Assembly (NCBI GenBank): GCA_963817855.1
Contig: CAWFQA010000003.1
Span: 310,001 to 374,000, forward strand
DNA length: 64,000 bases
Direction: 5' to 3'
From: JAKAAZ01 sp963817855
Lineage (GTDB): Bacteria > Acidobacteriota > Terriglobia > Terriglobales > Acidobacteriaceae
Shown: positions 1-13,844 of the stretch, piece after piece
Position numbering within the stretch: position 1 is the stretch's first letter
Layout: the number at the start of each line of letters is the position of its first letter
Notes under the pieces: model-generated
What the model saw: the letters and a program-made list of their open reading frames with translations, nothing else
Database searches by the model: none
Told to the model about the DNA's origin: nothing
Position numbers and translations under genes: made by a program

Positions 1-1
1 T

Positions 2-2668
2 GGGCCGGGCGGTTTGAGCCGCGAGCGTGCCGGATTTGAAGTGCGCGACGTTCACCCCACGCACTACGGCCGCATCTGCCCGATTGAAACGCCGGAAGGT
101 CCGAACATTGGCCTGATCTCGTCGCTGTCGTGCTTTGCGCGGATTAACGAGTACGGCTTTATCGAATCTCCCTACCGCCGCGTGCGCGATGGCTTGTTGC
201 TGGACTTTGTCCAGGTCATCAACGCCGGCGATAGCGGACTGCGCGTCGGCGATCACCTGGAGAAGCCGGACGCCATCAAGAAGAACCATCAGCTGATCAA
301 AGAGAAGAAGCGGCCGATGGAATATGGTCCGTTCAGCTTCTACCTGTCGGCGTGGGAAGAAGATCGCTACACCATCGCCCAGGCGAACGTGGAACTGGAC
401 GAAAACGGCAGCATCAAGCGCGAGCTGGTGACGGCGCGGCGTCAGGGCAACTTCGTCCTGGTGAATCGCGGTGAAGTCACCTACGTGGACGTCAGTCCGA
501 AGCAGCTGGTCTCTGTCGCAGCTTCGCTGGTACCGTTCCTGGAGCATGATGACGCCAATCGTGCGTTGATGGGCGCCAACATGCAGCGCCAGTCGGTGCC
601 GTTGTTGATTTCTGAAGCGCCCTTTGTCGGCACTGGGATGGAAGGCGTGACTGCCCGCGATTCCGGCGCAGTTGTGTTAGCGCGGCGGCAGGGTGTCGTG
701 GATTCTGTCGACTCCGAACGTATCATCGTTCGCGTCGAGGGCGAGCATCACCCCACGCAGTTATCGCGTGAAGTGGGTTCGGACATTTATCAGCTGGTGA
801 AGTTCAAGCGCTCCAACCAGAACACCTGCATTAATCAGAAGCCGATCGTCCATCAGGGCGACCGCGTGCTGAAGGGTCAGGTGATTGCCGATGGTCCTTG
901 CACGGAGCAGGGCGAGTTGGGATTGGGACGCAACGTGCTGGTGGCCTTCATGTCCTGGCGCGGATACAACTTTGAGGATGCCATCCTGATCAGCGAAAAG
1001 CTGGTTCGGGAGGACTATTACACCTCGCTGCACATTGAAGAGTATGAGATTGAAGCGCGCGACACCAAGCTGGGTCCGGAAGAAATCACGCGCGACATTC
1101 CTAATGTTTCAGAGTCTGCGCTGCGCGACCTGGACGAGAGCGGCATCATTCGTATCGGCGCCAAGGTCAAGCACAACGACATCCTGGTCGGCAAAGTGAC
1201 GCCCAAGGGCGAAACCCAGCTGACGCCGGAAGAAAAGCTGTTGCGCGCCATCTTCGGCGAAAAGGCCGGCGATGTTCGCGACGCTTCCCTCACCTGCCCT
1301 CCGGGCGTGGAAGGAACCATCGTTGACGTCCGCATCTTCTCCCGCAAGGGTCAGGAAAAGGACGAGCGCGCCAAGCTGATTGAAGGCGAGCAAGTGGCGA
1401 AGCTGGAGAAGAACCTGGAAGACGAGATTCGAATCCTGACCGACGAGCGGTTGAAGCGTCTGGAATCGATTCTCGGCAGCAAGGAAGTTCTGGCTGACCT
1501 GCACGATGAGCGCAGCAACAAGCGCTTGCTGGCCAAGGGTGCGATTCTTGACCGCGAGACGATTGAGCTGATCTCCACCCGCAACCTGAAGCGCATTCGC
1601 TACGCCGATAAAGATCCGCGCGTGAATGAGCAGATCGATGAAATCGAAGAGATGACCTCGCGCCAGATTGATGTGCTGCGCAAGATCACCAACGACAAAA
1701 TCGCCAAGCTGCAAAAGGGCGATGAGCTGGCTCCAGGCGTCATCAAGCAGGTAAAGGTCTACATCGCCATGAAGCGCAAGCTGTCTGTCGGCGACAAGAT
1801 GGCCGGCCGCCACGGCAACAAGGGTGTCATCTCTCGCATTCTGCCGGAAGAGGACATGCCGTATCTGCCCGACGGAACTCCTGCGGACATCGTGCTGAAT
1901 CCGCTGGGCGTGCCTTCGCGTATGAACGTGGGACAGATTCTCGAAACTCACCTTGGCTGGGCTGCACACGAGTTGGGCAAGCAGGTGGCTGAGCTGGTCG
2001 AGAAGAACCAGAAGGCCAACGAAGTGCGCAAGCTGATGGAAGAGCGCTTCGGTGGAACTGCCCTGCTGCACCAGTTGCTCGACCTGGACGATGAGAAGCT
2101 GTTGCAGGTGGCGCGCGGCATGAAGCGCGGCATCTGGTTTGGAACCGCCGTGTTCGACGGAGCCAAAGAGGAAGAGATCAAGGCGCTGCTGACGGCCGCG
2201 GGTCTTCCGACTGCGGGCAAAATCTACCTGTACGACGGCATGACCGGTGAGCAGTTTGAGCAGCCTGTCACGGTTGGCTACATGTACATGTTGAAGCTGT
2301 CTCACCTGGTCGACGACAAGATTCACGCGCGTTCGATCGGACCGTACTCCTTGATCACCCAGCAACCGCTGGGCGGCAAGGCTCAGTTCGGTGGCCAGCG
2401 TTTTGGAGAAATGGAAGTCTGGGCGCTGGAAGCCTACGGCGCGGCTTACATTCTGCAGGAACTGCTGACGGCGAAGTCCGACGATGTCTATGGCCGTACC
2501 AAGATTTACGAGGCCATTGTGAAGGGCGAAGCTGCGATTGAACCTGGCGTGCCCGAGTCGTTTAACGTGCTTGTCCGCGAACTGCAGGCACTCTGCCTGG
2601 ATGTGGAACTGATCAAGCAGGCAGAAAACAAGAAGGTGCCGCTGCCGACCATGGCTGCCGCCGACTAA
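2..2668 (+). CDS. rpoB: RNA polymerase subunit beta, 3' part (5' end outside window)
   Basis: Catalytic beta subunit of DNA-dependent RNA polymerase. The frame is open from base 2 and enters from upstream, so this is a partial gene of about 888 visible residues. It opens with GPGGLSRERAGFEVRDVHP and the ICPIETPEGPNIGLI block, just downstream of the main rifampicin-resistance cluster. Later landmarks are GYNFEDAILISE, the KMAGRHGNKGVIS lysine region, and QPLGGKAQFGGQRFGEMEVWALE near the C terminus. The visible part is somewhat longer than the matching part of E. coli RpoB. No frameshift or odd residue was seen. rpoC follows on the same strand after 227 bp that contain a strong hairpin. Identification is certain from the conserved blocks. 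Confidence 0.98.
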   Translation, partial: GPGGLSRERAGFEVRDVHPTHYGRICPIETPEGPNIGLISSLSCFARINEYGFIESPYRRVRDGLLLDFVQVINAGDSGLRVGDHLEKPDAIKKNHQLIKEKKRPMEYGPFSFYLSAWEEDRYTIAQANVELDENGSIKRELVTARRQGNFVLVNRGEVTYVDVSPKQLVSVAASLVPFLEHDDANRALMGANMQRQSVPLLISEAPFVGTGMEGVTARDSGAVVLARRQGVVDSVDSERIIVRVEGEHHPTQLSREVGSDIYQLVKFKRSNQNTCINQKPIVHQGDRVLKGQVIADGPCTEQGELGLGRNVLVAFMSWRGYNFEDAILISEKLVREDYYTSLHIEEYEIEARDTKLGPEEITRDIPNVSESALRDLDESGIIRIGAKVKHNDILVGKVTPKGETQLTPEEKLLRAIFGEKAGDVRDASLTCPPGVEGTIVDVRIFSRKGQEKDERAKLIEGEQVAKLEKNLEDEIRILTDERLKRLESILGSKEVLADLHDERSNKRLLAKGAILDRETIELISTRNLKRIRYADKDPRVNEQIDEIEEMTSRQIDVLRKITNDKIAKLQKGDELAPGVIKQVKVYIAMKRKLSVGDKMAGRHGNKGVISRILPEEDMPYLPDGTPADIVLNPLGVPSRMNVGQILETHLGWAAHELGKQVAELVEKNQKANEVRKLMEERFGGTALLHQLLDLDDEKLLQVARGMKRGIWFGTAVFDGAKEEEIKALLTAAGLPTAGKIYLYDGMTGEQFEQPVTVGYMYMLKLSHLVDDKIHARSIGPYSLITQQPLGGKAQFGGQRFGEMEVWALEAYGAAYILQELLTAKSDDVYGRTKIYEAIVKGEAAIEPGVPESFNVLVRELQALCLDVELIKQAENKKVPLPTMAAAD

Positions 2669-2680
2669 GACAATCCGAAC

Positions 2681-2710
2681 CTGGGCGCTGCAAACGATTG
2701 CGGCGCCCAG
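2681..2710 (+). terminator. Strong hairpin in the rpoB-rpoC gap (attenuator or processing site candidate)
   Basis: A 13-bp stem starting CTGGGCGCTGCAA, with loop ACGA, closes on TTGCGGCGCCCAG with one G·U pair. It lies 13 bp after the rpoB stop. No U-run follows directly; the nearest T-rich patch is about 25 bp downstream. It is therefore not a textbook intrinsic terminator and could be an attenuator, a pause or an RNase site. Confidence 0.55.
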
Positions 2711-2895
2711 GAAGCGAATTTTGAATCCAGTTTTTATTTGAAGCGAGTTTTGTAAGAGACACGGTCGTCGTCCACATAAGCCAACGCGCTCCCGGGACGG
2801 ACGGACGACCGGAATCATGGAAATCCCGGGAACGCGAGAACCGGTTCTGCTGCGTTTGATCCGCGCGCAGCAGCGATCAGGTCACGGAGGTTGTC

Positions 2896-7086
<4,191 letters not shown>

Positions 7087-7117
7087 CGATTTGTAACTGT
7101 AATTGTTCTAAATGGAA

Positions 7118-7152
7118 GGGCATGCGCATTGCGCATGCCCTTTTTGTTTTTT
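7118..7152 (+). terminator. Intrinsic terminator after rpoC
   Basis: A perfect 10-bp stem, GGGCATGCGC, with loop ATT, closes on GCGCATGCCC at 7131-7140. TTTTTGTTTTTTC follows directly. This is a textbook Rho-independent terminator 31 bp after the rpoC stop. Confidence 0.93.
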
Positions 7153-7329
7153 CTTCGCAAATTCGCCCCTTCCTCAACGCCCTTCATTGCACAATCGATG
7201 ACGTTGTGTAATCGCGAAAGATTTTTTCACTTTTACGAAAACTACACGATGCGATTCATGGAAAATTTACCGGCGATTGACGCTCTCCCTCCTATTGGGA
7301 AGATAACAACTACCCTTGGAGGTAACTAT

Positions 7330-9054
7330 ATGAGAAAGTCGTTCGCAATCGCATGTGCCATCGTTTTGTCGGCGTGTTCGGCAAAAGCCCAGAACTGGGG
7401 ACACGATGACACTCCTATTCGGCACGTGCTGCTGATCAGTATCGATGGCATGCACGAAGTGGATTTGTTGAACTGCGCAAAAGGGCTCAGCACCGTCAAC
7501 GACGGCGAGCCGTATTGTCCCAGTTTGGCCGCATTGGCTGGACATGCAGTCAATTACGTGGCCGCCAGCACCTCAAAGCCCTCCGATTCTTTCCCGGGCC
7601 TGATGGCGATCGTCACAGGTGCTACTCCACGGACGATGGGAGTGTATTACGACGTGTCTTATGACCGCTCCCTGGATGCACCCGCCAAAACCACTGGCAA
7701 CGGGGTTGCGGCAGGACCCTGTAATGCGCACGCAGCCCCCACCGGTACGACAACAGAATATGAAGAAGGCATCGACCTCGATCAAACCAAAGTGAATGGC
7801 GGCGCCCCTGGGGCAGGGCTAACGGATGGCGGCATCGCGTCGATCGATCCCAAGCGTCTGCCACGCGATCCACGCCACGACTGCCAACCGGTGTACCCGT
7901 GGAACTTCGTCCGCGTGAACACCATCTTCGGCGTTATTCATAAAGCCGGCGGATTCACAGCGTGGTCGGATAAACACCCGGCTTACTCCTCCGTCTCTGG
8001 TCCCGGTGCCGGTACCAACGTAGACGATTTCTATGCGCCGGAAATCAACTCCACGGTCGTCGGCCTGCCGGGAGTGACCACTCCAGGCGGCGTGTCATGT
8101 GCCAGCGTACGTGACCCTTCGCAAACCGGAGCGTGGACGGACAGTTTCAAAAATATACAGTGCTACGACACGCTAAAAGTAAACGCCATTCTGAATGAGA
8201 TCAAGGGCAAGAACCATGATGGCAAAGGCAATCAGCCCGTACCCGCCATTTTTGGAATGAACTTTCAGGCAGTCAGCGTGGGTCAGAAACTGATTGAAAA
8301 GAACGTGGCCACAGGCGGCTATCTCGATGCGGAAGGAACACCCACCGCCTCCCTTCTGAGCGAGATTCGGTTTGCCGATGAATCGATTGGCGAGATGGTA
8401 TCCGACCTGAAATCCCACGGCCTCTATGACTCAACCCTGATCGTGATTACCGCCAAACATGGTCAGTCTCCCATCGATCCGAATCGGTACCTGCCGGTCC
8501 CAGGCCCTAGCGGCAACAATGGTGAATCGCCGGCAAACCTGCTTGCCAATCTGCTTCCCCATTCCGAATCTCCCACCAATCCAACCGGCATCGGGCCCAC
8601 GGAAGATGATGTCTCCCTCCTCTGGCTGGCAAATTCCGGCGAGACGAAGAACGCCGTGTCTATCCTGGAAGACAATGCGGCCAAGGCAGGAATCGGCCAA
8701 ATCTACTACGGCAGAAGCCTGGCGCTCAACTATAACGTACCGGGTCTTCCTCCCAAGGGCGACCCACGCACTCCGGACATCATTGTCACGCCAAATGTCG
8801 GAGTGACTTACACCGGCAGTTCGGCGAAACTGTCGGAACACGGCGGCTTCTCCCATGACGATACAAACGTGTTGCTGTTTGTCTCCAATCCTGACATAGC
8901 CCCGAAGGTGGTGTCGGCCGGCGTGGGAACGAATCAAGTGGCGCCAACCATCCTGGAGGAACTTGGCATCAATCCCGAAACCCTGGATGCGGTGCGCCTG
9001 GAAGGCACGCCAGTGCTTCCCGGGCTTTCACTCGGTCGCGACGACAGGCACTAA
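7330..9054 (+). CDS. Secreted type I phosphodiesterase / alkaline-phosphatase-superfamily protein
   Basis: A 574-aa exported hydrolase of the nucleotide pyrophosphatase/phosphodiesterase group, which uses two metals and a Thr/Ser nucleophile to cleave phosphodiesters or related esters. The ATG at 7330 is chosen because GGAGG lies at 7318-7322 and a signal peptide follows; the frame is open further upstream but without such support. LSAC near residue 17 resembles a lipobox, so it may be a lipoprotein. Metal-site segments include LISIDGMHEVD near the N terminus, the KPSDSFPG nucleophile region, TAKHGQSP and SEHGGFSHDD. The substrate cannot be read from the sequence. It stands alone, between the rpoC terminator and its own terminator-like hairpin. 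Confidence 0.82.
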   Translation: MRKSFAIACAIVLSACSAKAQNWGHDDTPIRHVLLISIDGMHEVDLLNCAKGLSTVNDGEPYCPSLAALAGHAVNYVAASTSKPSDSFPGLMAIVTGATPRTMGVYYDVSYDRSLDAPAKTTGNGVAAGPCNAHAAPTGTTTEYEEGIDLDQTKVNGGAPGAGLTDGGIASIDPKRLPRDPRHDCQPVYPWNFVRVNTIFGVIHKAGGFTAWSDKHPAYSSVSGPGAGTNVDDFYAPEINSTVVGLPGVTTPGGVSCASVRDPSQTGAWTDSFKNIQCYDTLKVNAILNEIKGKNHDGKGNQPVPAIFGMNFQAVSVGQKLIEKNVATGGYLDAEGTPTASLLSEIRFADESIGEMVSDLKSHGLYDSTLIVITAKHGQSPIDPNRYLPVPGPSGNNGESPANLLANLLPHSESPTNPTGIGPTEDDVSLLWLANSGETKNAVSILEDNAAKAGIGQIYYGRSLALNYNVPGLPPKGDPRTPDIIVTPNVGVTYTGSSAKLSEHGGFSHDDTNVLLFVSNPDIAPKVVSAGVGTNQVAPTILEELGINPETLDAVRLEGTPVLPGLSLGRDDRH

Positions 9055-9062
9055 GCTGCAAC

Positions 9063-9096
9063 GCGGCGTGGACATTCTCCTGAGTGTCCGCGCCGC
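9063..9096 (+). terminator. Terminator-like hairpin after the phosphodiesterase
   Basis: Arms GCGGCGTGGACA (9063-9074) and TGTCCGCGCCGC (9085-9096) pair with one G·U across a 10-nt loop. ATAAAAATC follows rather than a T-run, so termination strength is uncertain. The hairpin begins 8 bp after the stop codon. Confidence 0.45.
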
Positions 9097-9352
9097 ATAA
9101 AAATCTGTGGAAACCCGCTCACGGCCTGCTGTTCTTTTCGCATCTTAATCTGTTAGAGATGCTATGGGGTCCCCAGCCCGCGGTTGAGTGTGCGTCGAAA
9201 ATAGAAATCGCGACGCACGACAGTCTTGTAAACACTTCCAGAGCATCCTGACTGCAGAGAGTCCCATTGTGGGAACCACCGCATGCCGGTGTGCTGCAGT
9301 GCACACAAACACCGCGAATTTTTCGCGGCAAACTCGGACGGAGGAATAACGT
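9097..9352. other. Intergenic stretch without a recognised gene
   Basis: Open frames here are only antisense extensions of the next gene. Nothing beyond the ribosome-binding site of the following gene (CGGAGGAAT at 9340-9348) was recognised. Confidence 0.5.
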
Positions 9353-9721
9353 ATGTCGACTGCAGAAGTAGCGAAGGGACTGGTTGACCTGATTCGCCAA
9401 AGAAAGCACATGGAAGCCATCAACAAGTATTATTCCGACGGAATCGTCAGCGTCGAATCCACTGAAGCGCCGGGCATGCCTGCGGAGATGAAGGGCATAG
9501 ACGCCATCAAGGGAAAAAACAAGTGGTTTTTCGACAATCATGAACTGCATGGCGAAGAGGTCAACGGACCATTCGTAGGGGAGAATCAGTTTGCCATCGA
9601 GTACAAGATGGACGCGACCCAGAAGGGCTCCGGGAAAAAGATTCGCATGGAAGAAATGGCGCTCTACACGGTTGAGAATGGGAAGATCGTCCGCGAACGT
9701 TTTTACTACAAAACCAGCTAG
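9353..9721 (+). CDS. SnoaL/NTF2-like domain protein
   Basis: A 122-aa cytoplasmic protein with the features of a single NTF2-like (SnoaL) cone fold: an N-terminal helix (AEVAKGLVDLIRQRKHMEAINKYY), the segment VSVESTEAPGMPAEMKGIDAIKGKNKWF, and a strand-rich C-terminal half ending in YTVENGKIVRERFYY. Such proteins are usually small-ligand-binding or isomerase-like domains, and the specific role is unknown. The ATG at 9353 has CGGAGGAAT just upstream, so the start is secure. The next gene starts 35 bp downstream on the same strand, but no functional link is evident. Confidence 0.8.
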   Translation: MSTAEVAKGLVDLIRQRKHMEAINKYYSDGIVSVESTEAPGMPAEMKGIDAIKGKNKWFFDNHELHGEEVNGPFVGENQFAIEYKMDATQKGSGKKIRMEEMALYTVENGKIVRERFYYKTS

Positions 9722-9756
9722 AGGAAATTGATCGCACGCCGAGCTACAATCCGACA

Positions 9757-10308
9757 ATGCGAGTTTCGAAAATCCTCCGGGCGGCTGCGGTTTGCGCCGT
9801 TGTCCTGGCCGCTGCCGCCGCTCCAGCCCTCACGGGCCTGCCCTTGCACGGCCGCATGCATTTTCAAATGGGGACGGCGGACCTGTATCCCGCAACTGCC
9901 AACGCGCACGAAGATATTCGCCAGGCAATCCTGAAAGCTAGCGCGGAGCACAAGAATGTCCTGCTGGTGTTCGGGGGAAACTGGTGCATCGATTGCCACC
10001 TACTGGATCTCTATTTCCATGATCCCGGCAACGCTTCCCTGCTAGCTGCAAACTATGTGCTGGTCAACGTCAACATTGGGGAGTATGACAGGAACCTCGA
10101 CCTCATCCGCAAATATGGTATCCCGCTCAGCAAAGGTGTGCCGGCGCTGGTGGTGCTGGATGGCGCAGGGCATGTTTTATATGCGCAGCGGAATGCCGAG
10201 TTTGAGAATATGCGGGTGCAGGATGCTTCCGCCGTGACCGTGTTCTTGCAAAAATGGAAGCCACGGCCGGCTCACAAACCGACCAGATCGCATCAGGCCG
10301 GCGATTAA
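9757..10308 (+). CDS. Periplasmic thioredoxin-like protein (WCIDCH motif)
   Basis: A 183-aa exported thioredoxin-fold protein. The N terminus (MRVSKILRAAAVCAVVLAAAAA) is a signal peptide. The mature part has NVLLVFGGNWCIDCHLLD with a C-x-x-C redox pair near residue 77, and the cis-Pro segment GVPALVVLDG further on. This matches the Thioredoxin_7/DsbD-gamma-like group, which reduces or isomerises disulfides in the cell envelope. The partner is unknown. The C terminus is basic and proline-rich. It is followed by a palindromic dispersed repeat, then by the convergent GH3 gene. Confidence 0.8.
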   Translation: MRVSKILRAAAVCAVVLAAAAAPALTGLPLHGRMHFQMGTADLYPATANAHEDIRQAILKASAEHKNVLLVFGGNWCIDCHLLDLYFHDPGNASLLAANYVLVNVNIGEYDRNLDLIRKYGIPLSKGVPALVVLDGAGHVLYAQRNAEFENMRVQDASAVTVFLQKWKPRPAHKPTRSHQAGD

Positions 10309-10314
10309 AGCTTT

Positions 10315-10405
10315 TTCACTGGTACTGAAATGCGGGCTTCGTTCTATCCCACCCTAGCTAGGCTAGGATGGAGCACCCGTGACACTACACTGTCTGTGAA
10401 AATGC
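10315..10405. repeat. REP-like dispersed repeat, copy A
   Basis: A 91-bp element, ungapped and about 84% identical by eye (roughly 15 mismatches) to 26023-26113. Its centre is a palindrome, CCTAGC-TAG-GCTAGG, extended by CCA/TGG on the outside. It lies between two convergent genes, so it may also act as a bidirectional terminator. Confidence 0.75.
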
Positions 10406-10448
10406 TTTACAGAACCGTTGTCGCTATTTTCCCTGATCGGGTATCTTT

Positions 10449-12851
10449 CTACTGCACAACCTTGAAATCCGCGCTCTGGGTCGCGTTGGAACTGCCGCCG
10501 ACAAACACGGTGTAATCCGCTGGCTCTACGACGCGTTGGCTTTTTGCGTTGATGAACGATAGCTCCTGAAAGCCCAGCGGAAAGGTCACCTTCTTCGACT
10601 CGCCCGGCTGCAGGCTTACTCGTTCAAATCCCTTCAGCACGCGCAACGGCTCTTCGACGCTGGCTCCGCGAATCCGAATATACAGTTGCACAGTTTCCGT
10701 CCCGGCCACCCCGCCCGCATTGCGCACCGTGGTTGTCGCCTCAATCGCGGGTTGAGAAATACCCTGAGCGGGCGCCGACATCAATTGCGCCATCGGCACC
10801 GAACTGGTGCTCAGCGTGACCGGAGAGTAGTCGAACTGCGTGTAGCTTAAGCCATATCCAAACGGAAACAATGGTGAATTCGCAACATCGATGTAGCGCG
10901 ATACATATTTTTCCGCCGAGTTGACCGGTGCATGCGACAGGTCCATATTTCCCGCTGGACGTCCGGTCGACATCTGCGCCAGATAGAGCGGCTCCTGCCC
11001 GACCGCTCTAGGAAAGCTGACGGGAAGTTTGCCATTGGGATTGGTATTGCCGAACAACAGATTGGTCAGCGCCGGACCAGCCTCGATGCCGGGGAACCAC
11101 GCCTCGATGATTGCGGGAACATGATGCGCCGCCCAGTTCAGCACCAACGGCCTGCCGCTAAAAACAATCAACACGACAGGCTTGCCGGTGGCAGCAACAG
11201 CCTGCAGCAACTCTTCCTGATTGCCCGGCAAGTCAAGATGCGCGCGCGAGCCGGCCTCGCCTGTCATGCCAGGGCCATCTTCACCCAGCGCGAGAATCAC
11301 CAGGTCCGCCTGTTCGGCAGCTTGCTTCGCCGCCTCGAACCCAGCGTCCGCTGTCGTCCAAATCTGCGTGCCTTCGGCATACAGAACTTTTCCTCCGCGG
11401 CTGTTCATACGCTGTTCCAGCGCGGTCCGCAAAGTGATCGCGTCCGCCGGATTTCCATGTCCTCCCCAGGAGCCGAGCATCTCGCCCTGCGAATCGGCCA
11501 GCGGACCAATCAACGCGATGGTGTGCACGTTGTTGGAAATCGGCAACAGCTTGGGCTGACCTTCCTCGGCTCGGTTTTGCAGCAGCACAATCGATTCTTC
11601 AGCGGCTTTGCGCGCGAGCGCCCGTTTTGCCGGCGTCGCCTGATATGGCGGACGATTCTCATCGACATACGGATGATCGAAAATCCCGAGCGCGAATTTG
11701 ACCCGCAATACACGCCGCACGGCTTCATCGACAGTTGACTCAGGCACAACGTTGTTGCGCACCAGAGCGGCCAATCGTTCGTGGTATGCGCCGCTTTCCA
11801 TGTCCATATCCAAGCCAGCCGTAATTGCCTTTTGCGCGGCGGTCGCATTATTCAGCGCAACCCCGTGCGGAATCAGTTCGCCAACCGCGCCCCAGTCGCT
11901 GACGACAAATCCATCAAAGTTCCATTCCTTGCGAAGAATTTGCGTCAGCGTATACGGATTCGCGGTCTGCGGCACGCTGTTCAAGGAATTGAAGGAACTC
12001 ATCACCGTCGCCGAGCCGGCATCGATCGCGGCCTGGTACGGTGGCAGATATACCTGGCGCAACATCAGGTCCGACATATCGACCGCGTTGTAGTCGCGCC
12101 CAGCAATCGCGGCGCCATAGGCGGCAAAATGCTTGACGCACGCAGCTACGGAATCGGGATTGCTGAGACTGGTTCCTTGGTAGCCGCGAACATACGCGCG
12201 AGCCATGGCGGAGCCGAGAAATGGGCTTTCTCCCGAGCCTTCGACGATGCGACCCCAGCGTGCATCGCGGGCAATATCCACCATGGGAGAAAAGACCCAG
12301 CGGATTCCATCGGCGCTGGCTTCCTGGGCAGCCATCCGCGCCGTGGCTTCCACCAGCGCAGGATCGAAGCTGGAGGCGAGCCCCAGCGGCACCGGAAAGA
12401 CGGTTCTGTATCCGTGGATCGAATCGAAGCCGAACATCAATGGAATGTGGAGTCGACTTTTCTCCACGGCAATGTGCTGAAATTTGTTCGCCGTTTTCGG
12501 ATCGACGACGTTCAGCAGAGCTCCCACCTGACCGGCGGCGATCATGTCGTCATAGCTCTGCCGCCCCGTTCCCGGCCCGGTTGGCGTGCCCACGGAGAAT
12601 TGCACCAGCTGGCCGACCTTCTCCTCCAAGGTCATCTTCTGCAACAGAGCTTCCACCTTTTTATTCAAAGCGGGATCCGTTAGCTGAGGGTTGGGAACGA
12701 ATGTGGTGGAAACATTTTGAGTCATAGCTGCTGATCCAGAAGGAAGCCGGCGATGGAACTGGGCCTCGCTCTGTTGTGAAGATAACCCGATCAGGAGGAG
12801 GGCGGAGACAGCCGCAACAACGAATCTTGAATCACTTCGAACCAAATTCAT
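10449..12851 (-). CDS. bglX: GH3 beta-glucosidase (BglX-like), exported
   Basis: An 800-aa family 3 glycoside hydrolase, hydrolysing beta-linked gluco- or xylo-oligosaccharides in the periplasm. The start at 12851 is preceded by AAGGA and begins MNLVRSDSRFVVAAVSALLLIGL, a signal peptide; an in-frame ATG 10 codons upstream is less likely. Domain order: GH3 N-terminal barrel, with FVVSDWGAVGEL holding the likely nucleophile Asp near residue 318; GH3 C-terminal domain (SIVLLQN, ALGEDGPGMTGEAGSR, IEAWFPGIEAGPALTNLLFG, GKLPVSFP); then a fibronectin-III-like domain (VQLYIRIRGASVEEPLRVLKGFERV). Length and order match BglX. The exact substrate is not readable. It is divergent from yihY. Confidence 0.92.
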   Translation of the reverse strand: MNLVRSDSRFVVAAVSALLLIGLSSQQSEAQFHRRLPSGSAAMTQNVSTTFVPNPQLTDPALNKKVEALLQKMTLEEKVGQLVQFSVGTPTGPGTGRQSYDDMIAAGQVGALLNVVDPKTANKFQHIAVEKSRLHIPLMFGFDSIHGYRTVFPVPLGLASSFDPALVEATARMAAQEASADGIRWVFSPMVDIARDARWGRIVEGSGESPFLGSAMARAYVRGYQGTSLSNPDSVAACVKHFAAYGAAIAGRDYNAVDMSDLMLRQVYLPPYQAAIDAGSATVMSSFNSLNSVPQTANPYTLTQILRKEWNFDGFVVSDWGAVGELIPHGVALNNATAAQKAITAGLDMDMESGAYHERLAALVRNNVVPESTVDEAVRRVLRVKFALGIFDHPYVDENRPPYQATPAKRALARKAAEESIVLLQNRAEEGQPKLLPISNNVHTIALIGPLADSQGEMLGSWGGHGNPADAITLRTALEQRMNSRGGKVLYAEGTQIWTTADAGFEAAKQAAEQADLVILALGEDGPGMTGEAGSRAHLDLPGNQEELLQAVAATGKPVVLIVFSGRPLVLNWAAHHVPAIIEAWFPGIEAGPALTNLLFGNTNPNGKLPVSFPRAVGQEPLYLAQMSTGRPAGNMDLSHAPVNSAEKYVSRYIDVANSPLFPFGYGLSYTQFDYSPVTLSTSSVPMAQLMSAPAQGISQPAIEATTTVRNAGGVAGTETVQLYIRIRGASVEEPLRVLKGFERVSLQPGESKKVTFPLGFQELSFINAKSQRVVEPADYTVFVGGSSNATQSADFKVVQ

Positions 12852-12983
12852 AGCATCCTTTATGCTAGCAGTGAATGACATGGCAGGCAGACGTCGAGGT
12901 ATGCGAATATTAACGGCGAGCTTCCGCTATTTAGGATGCCGAAGGGGACTGGCTCCGCTGTTTCGTTATAGTCTTTTCCACGT

Positions 12984-13844
12984 ATGCGTCGCTGGCTGGT
13001 ACATCTACGAAGAACGGTGGTCCGCAGCCTCAGCAATGACGTTCTGATGCTGGCGCGCGCCGGCGCCTACTCTGCGATTATCAGCATCTTTCCCATCGTT
13101 CTGCTCACGGCCGCGACCCTCGCGGCGTCTCCCGCGGCGGAGGTAGTGCGGGCAGAACTTCGCGCCATGTTGTACCAGATGTTTCCGCCCGACGTGCCGC
13201 CGCTGGTGCTCGCATATTTTCAAGGACAGCACCGTTCAGTTCGCCTTTTGGTTTCGGCTGCGATGGTGTTTCTTGTAGCCTCCAACAGCGTAATGACCAC
13301 GTTGATGGAAGCCATGCGTCGAGCCTACAAAATTCCAGAAGGCGCATGGAGCGTTCCCCGCCAAATCTTTATCGCCCTCGTGCTGACGTTTTTGTCTTTC
13401 CTGCCGTTGGCCCTTGCGTCCATGTTCGTCGTGTTCGGCCACCAGATTGAAAACTGGATGCTATACCAATCGCTCTACGACGTGCGACCGTACGTAATTG
13501 TGCTGGCGCGCATTGTGCGCTGGTTGTTGGCAGTGACCACCAGCGTGGCCGTGCTTGCGGTGATTTATCACCTGGGCACTCCGCGCACGCAGTCATGGCG
13601 CAGAGTTCTTCCCGGCACATTTCTGGCCACGGCGCTGTGGTTCTCTTCAACACTGGCTTTCGGGTGGTATGTGACGCGGCATGCCCACTATCGCCAGGTG
13701 TACGGTTCGCTGGGAGCCGGTGTTGCGCTGCTGGTGTGGCTCTACATCATTCTGGTCAGCGTGATGATCGGGGCCGAGTTCAACGCGCAGGTGTATCCGA
13801 AGTTGCAAAGGGCATCCACGCCCACCCGTCAGCCGGTACCGTAG
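12984..13844 (+). CDS. YihY/BrkB-family inner-membrane protein
   Basis: A 286-aa polytopic membrane protein of the YihY/virulence-factor-BrkB family (UPF0761). About six hydrophobic segments are visible, starting with AYSAIISIFPIVLLTAATLA. Family signatures include the serine/alanine-rich SNSVMTTLMEAMRRAY loop and the closing ASLGAGVALLVWLYIILVSVMIGAEFNAQVY-type helix, here reading YGSLGAGVALLVWLYIILVS. The family is often labelled ribonuclease BN, which is an old misassignment; the true function is unknown. The start at 12984 lacks a strong ribosome-binding site. A basic, proline-rich tail ends the protein. Confidence 0.85.
   Translation: MRRWLVHLRRTVVRSLSNDVLMLARAGAYSAIISIFPIVLLTAATLAASPAAEVVRAELRAMLYQMFPPDVPPLVLAYFQGQHRSVRLLVSAAMVFLVASNSVMTTLMEAMRRAYKIPEGAWSVPRQIFIALVLTFLSFLPLALASMFVVFGHQIENWMLYQSLYDVRPYVIVLARIVRWLLAVTTSVAVLAVIYHLGTPRTQSWRRVLPGTFLATALWFSSTLAFGWYVTRHAHYRQVYGSLGAGVALLVWLYIILVSVMIGAEFNAQVYPKLQRASTPTRQPVP

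Noticed and set aside
7188..7210. Short inverted repeat CACAA...TTGTG in front of the phosphodiesterase gene
   Set aside because: Only 5-bp arms with a 9-bp spacer, which is expected by chance at this length.
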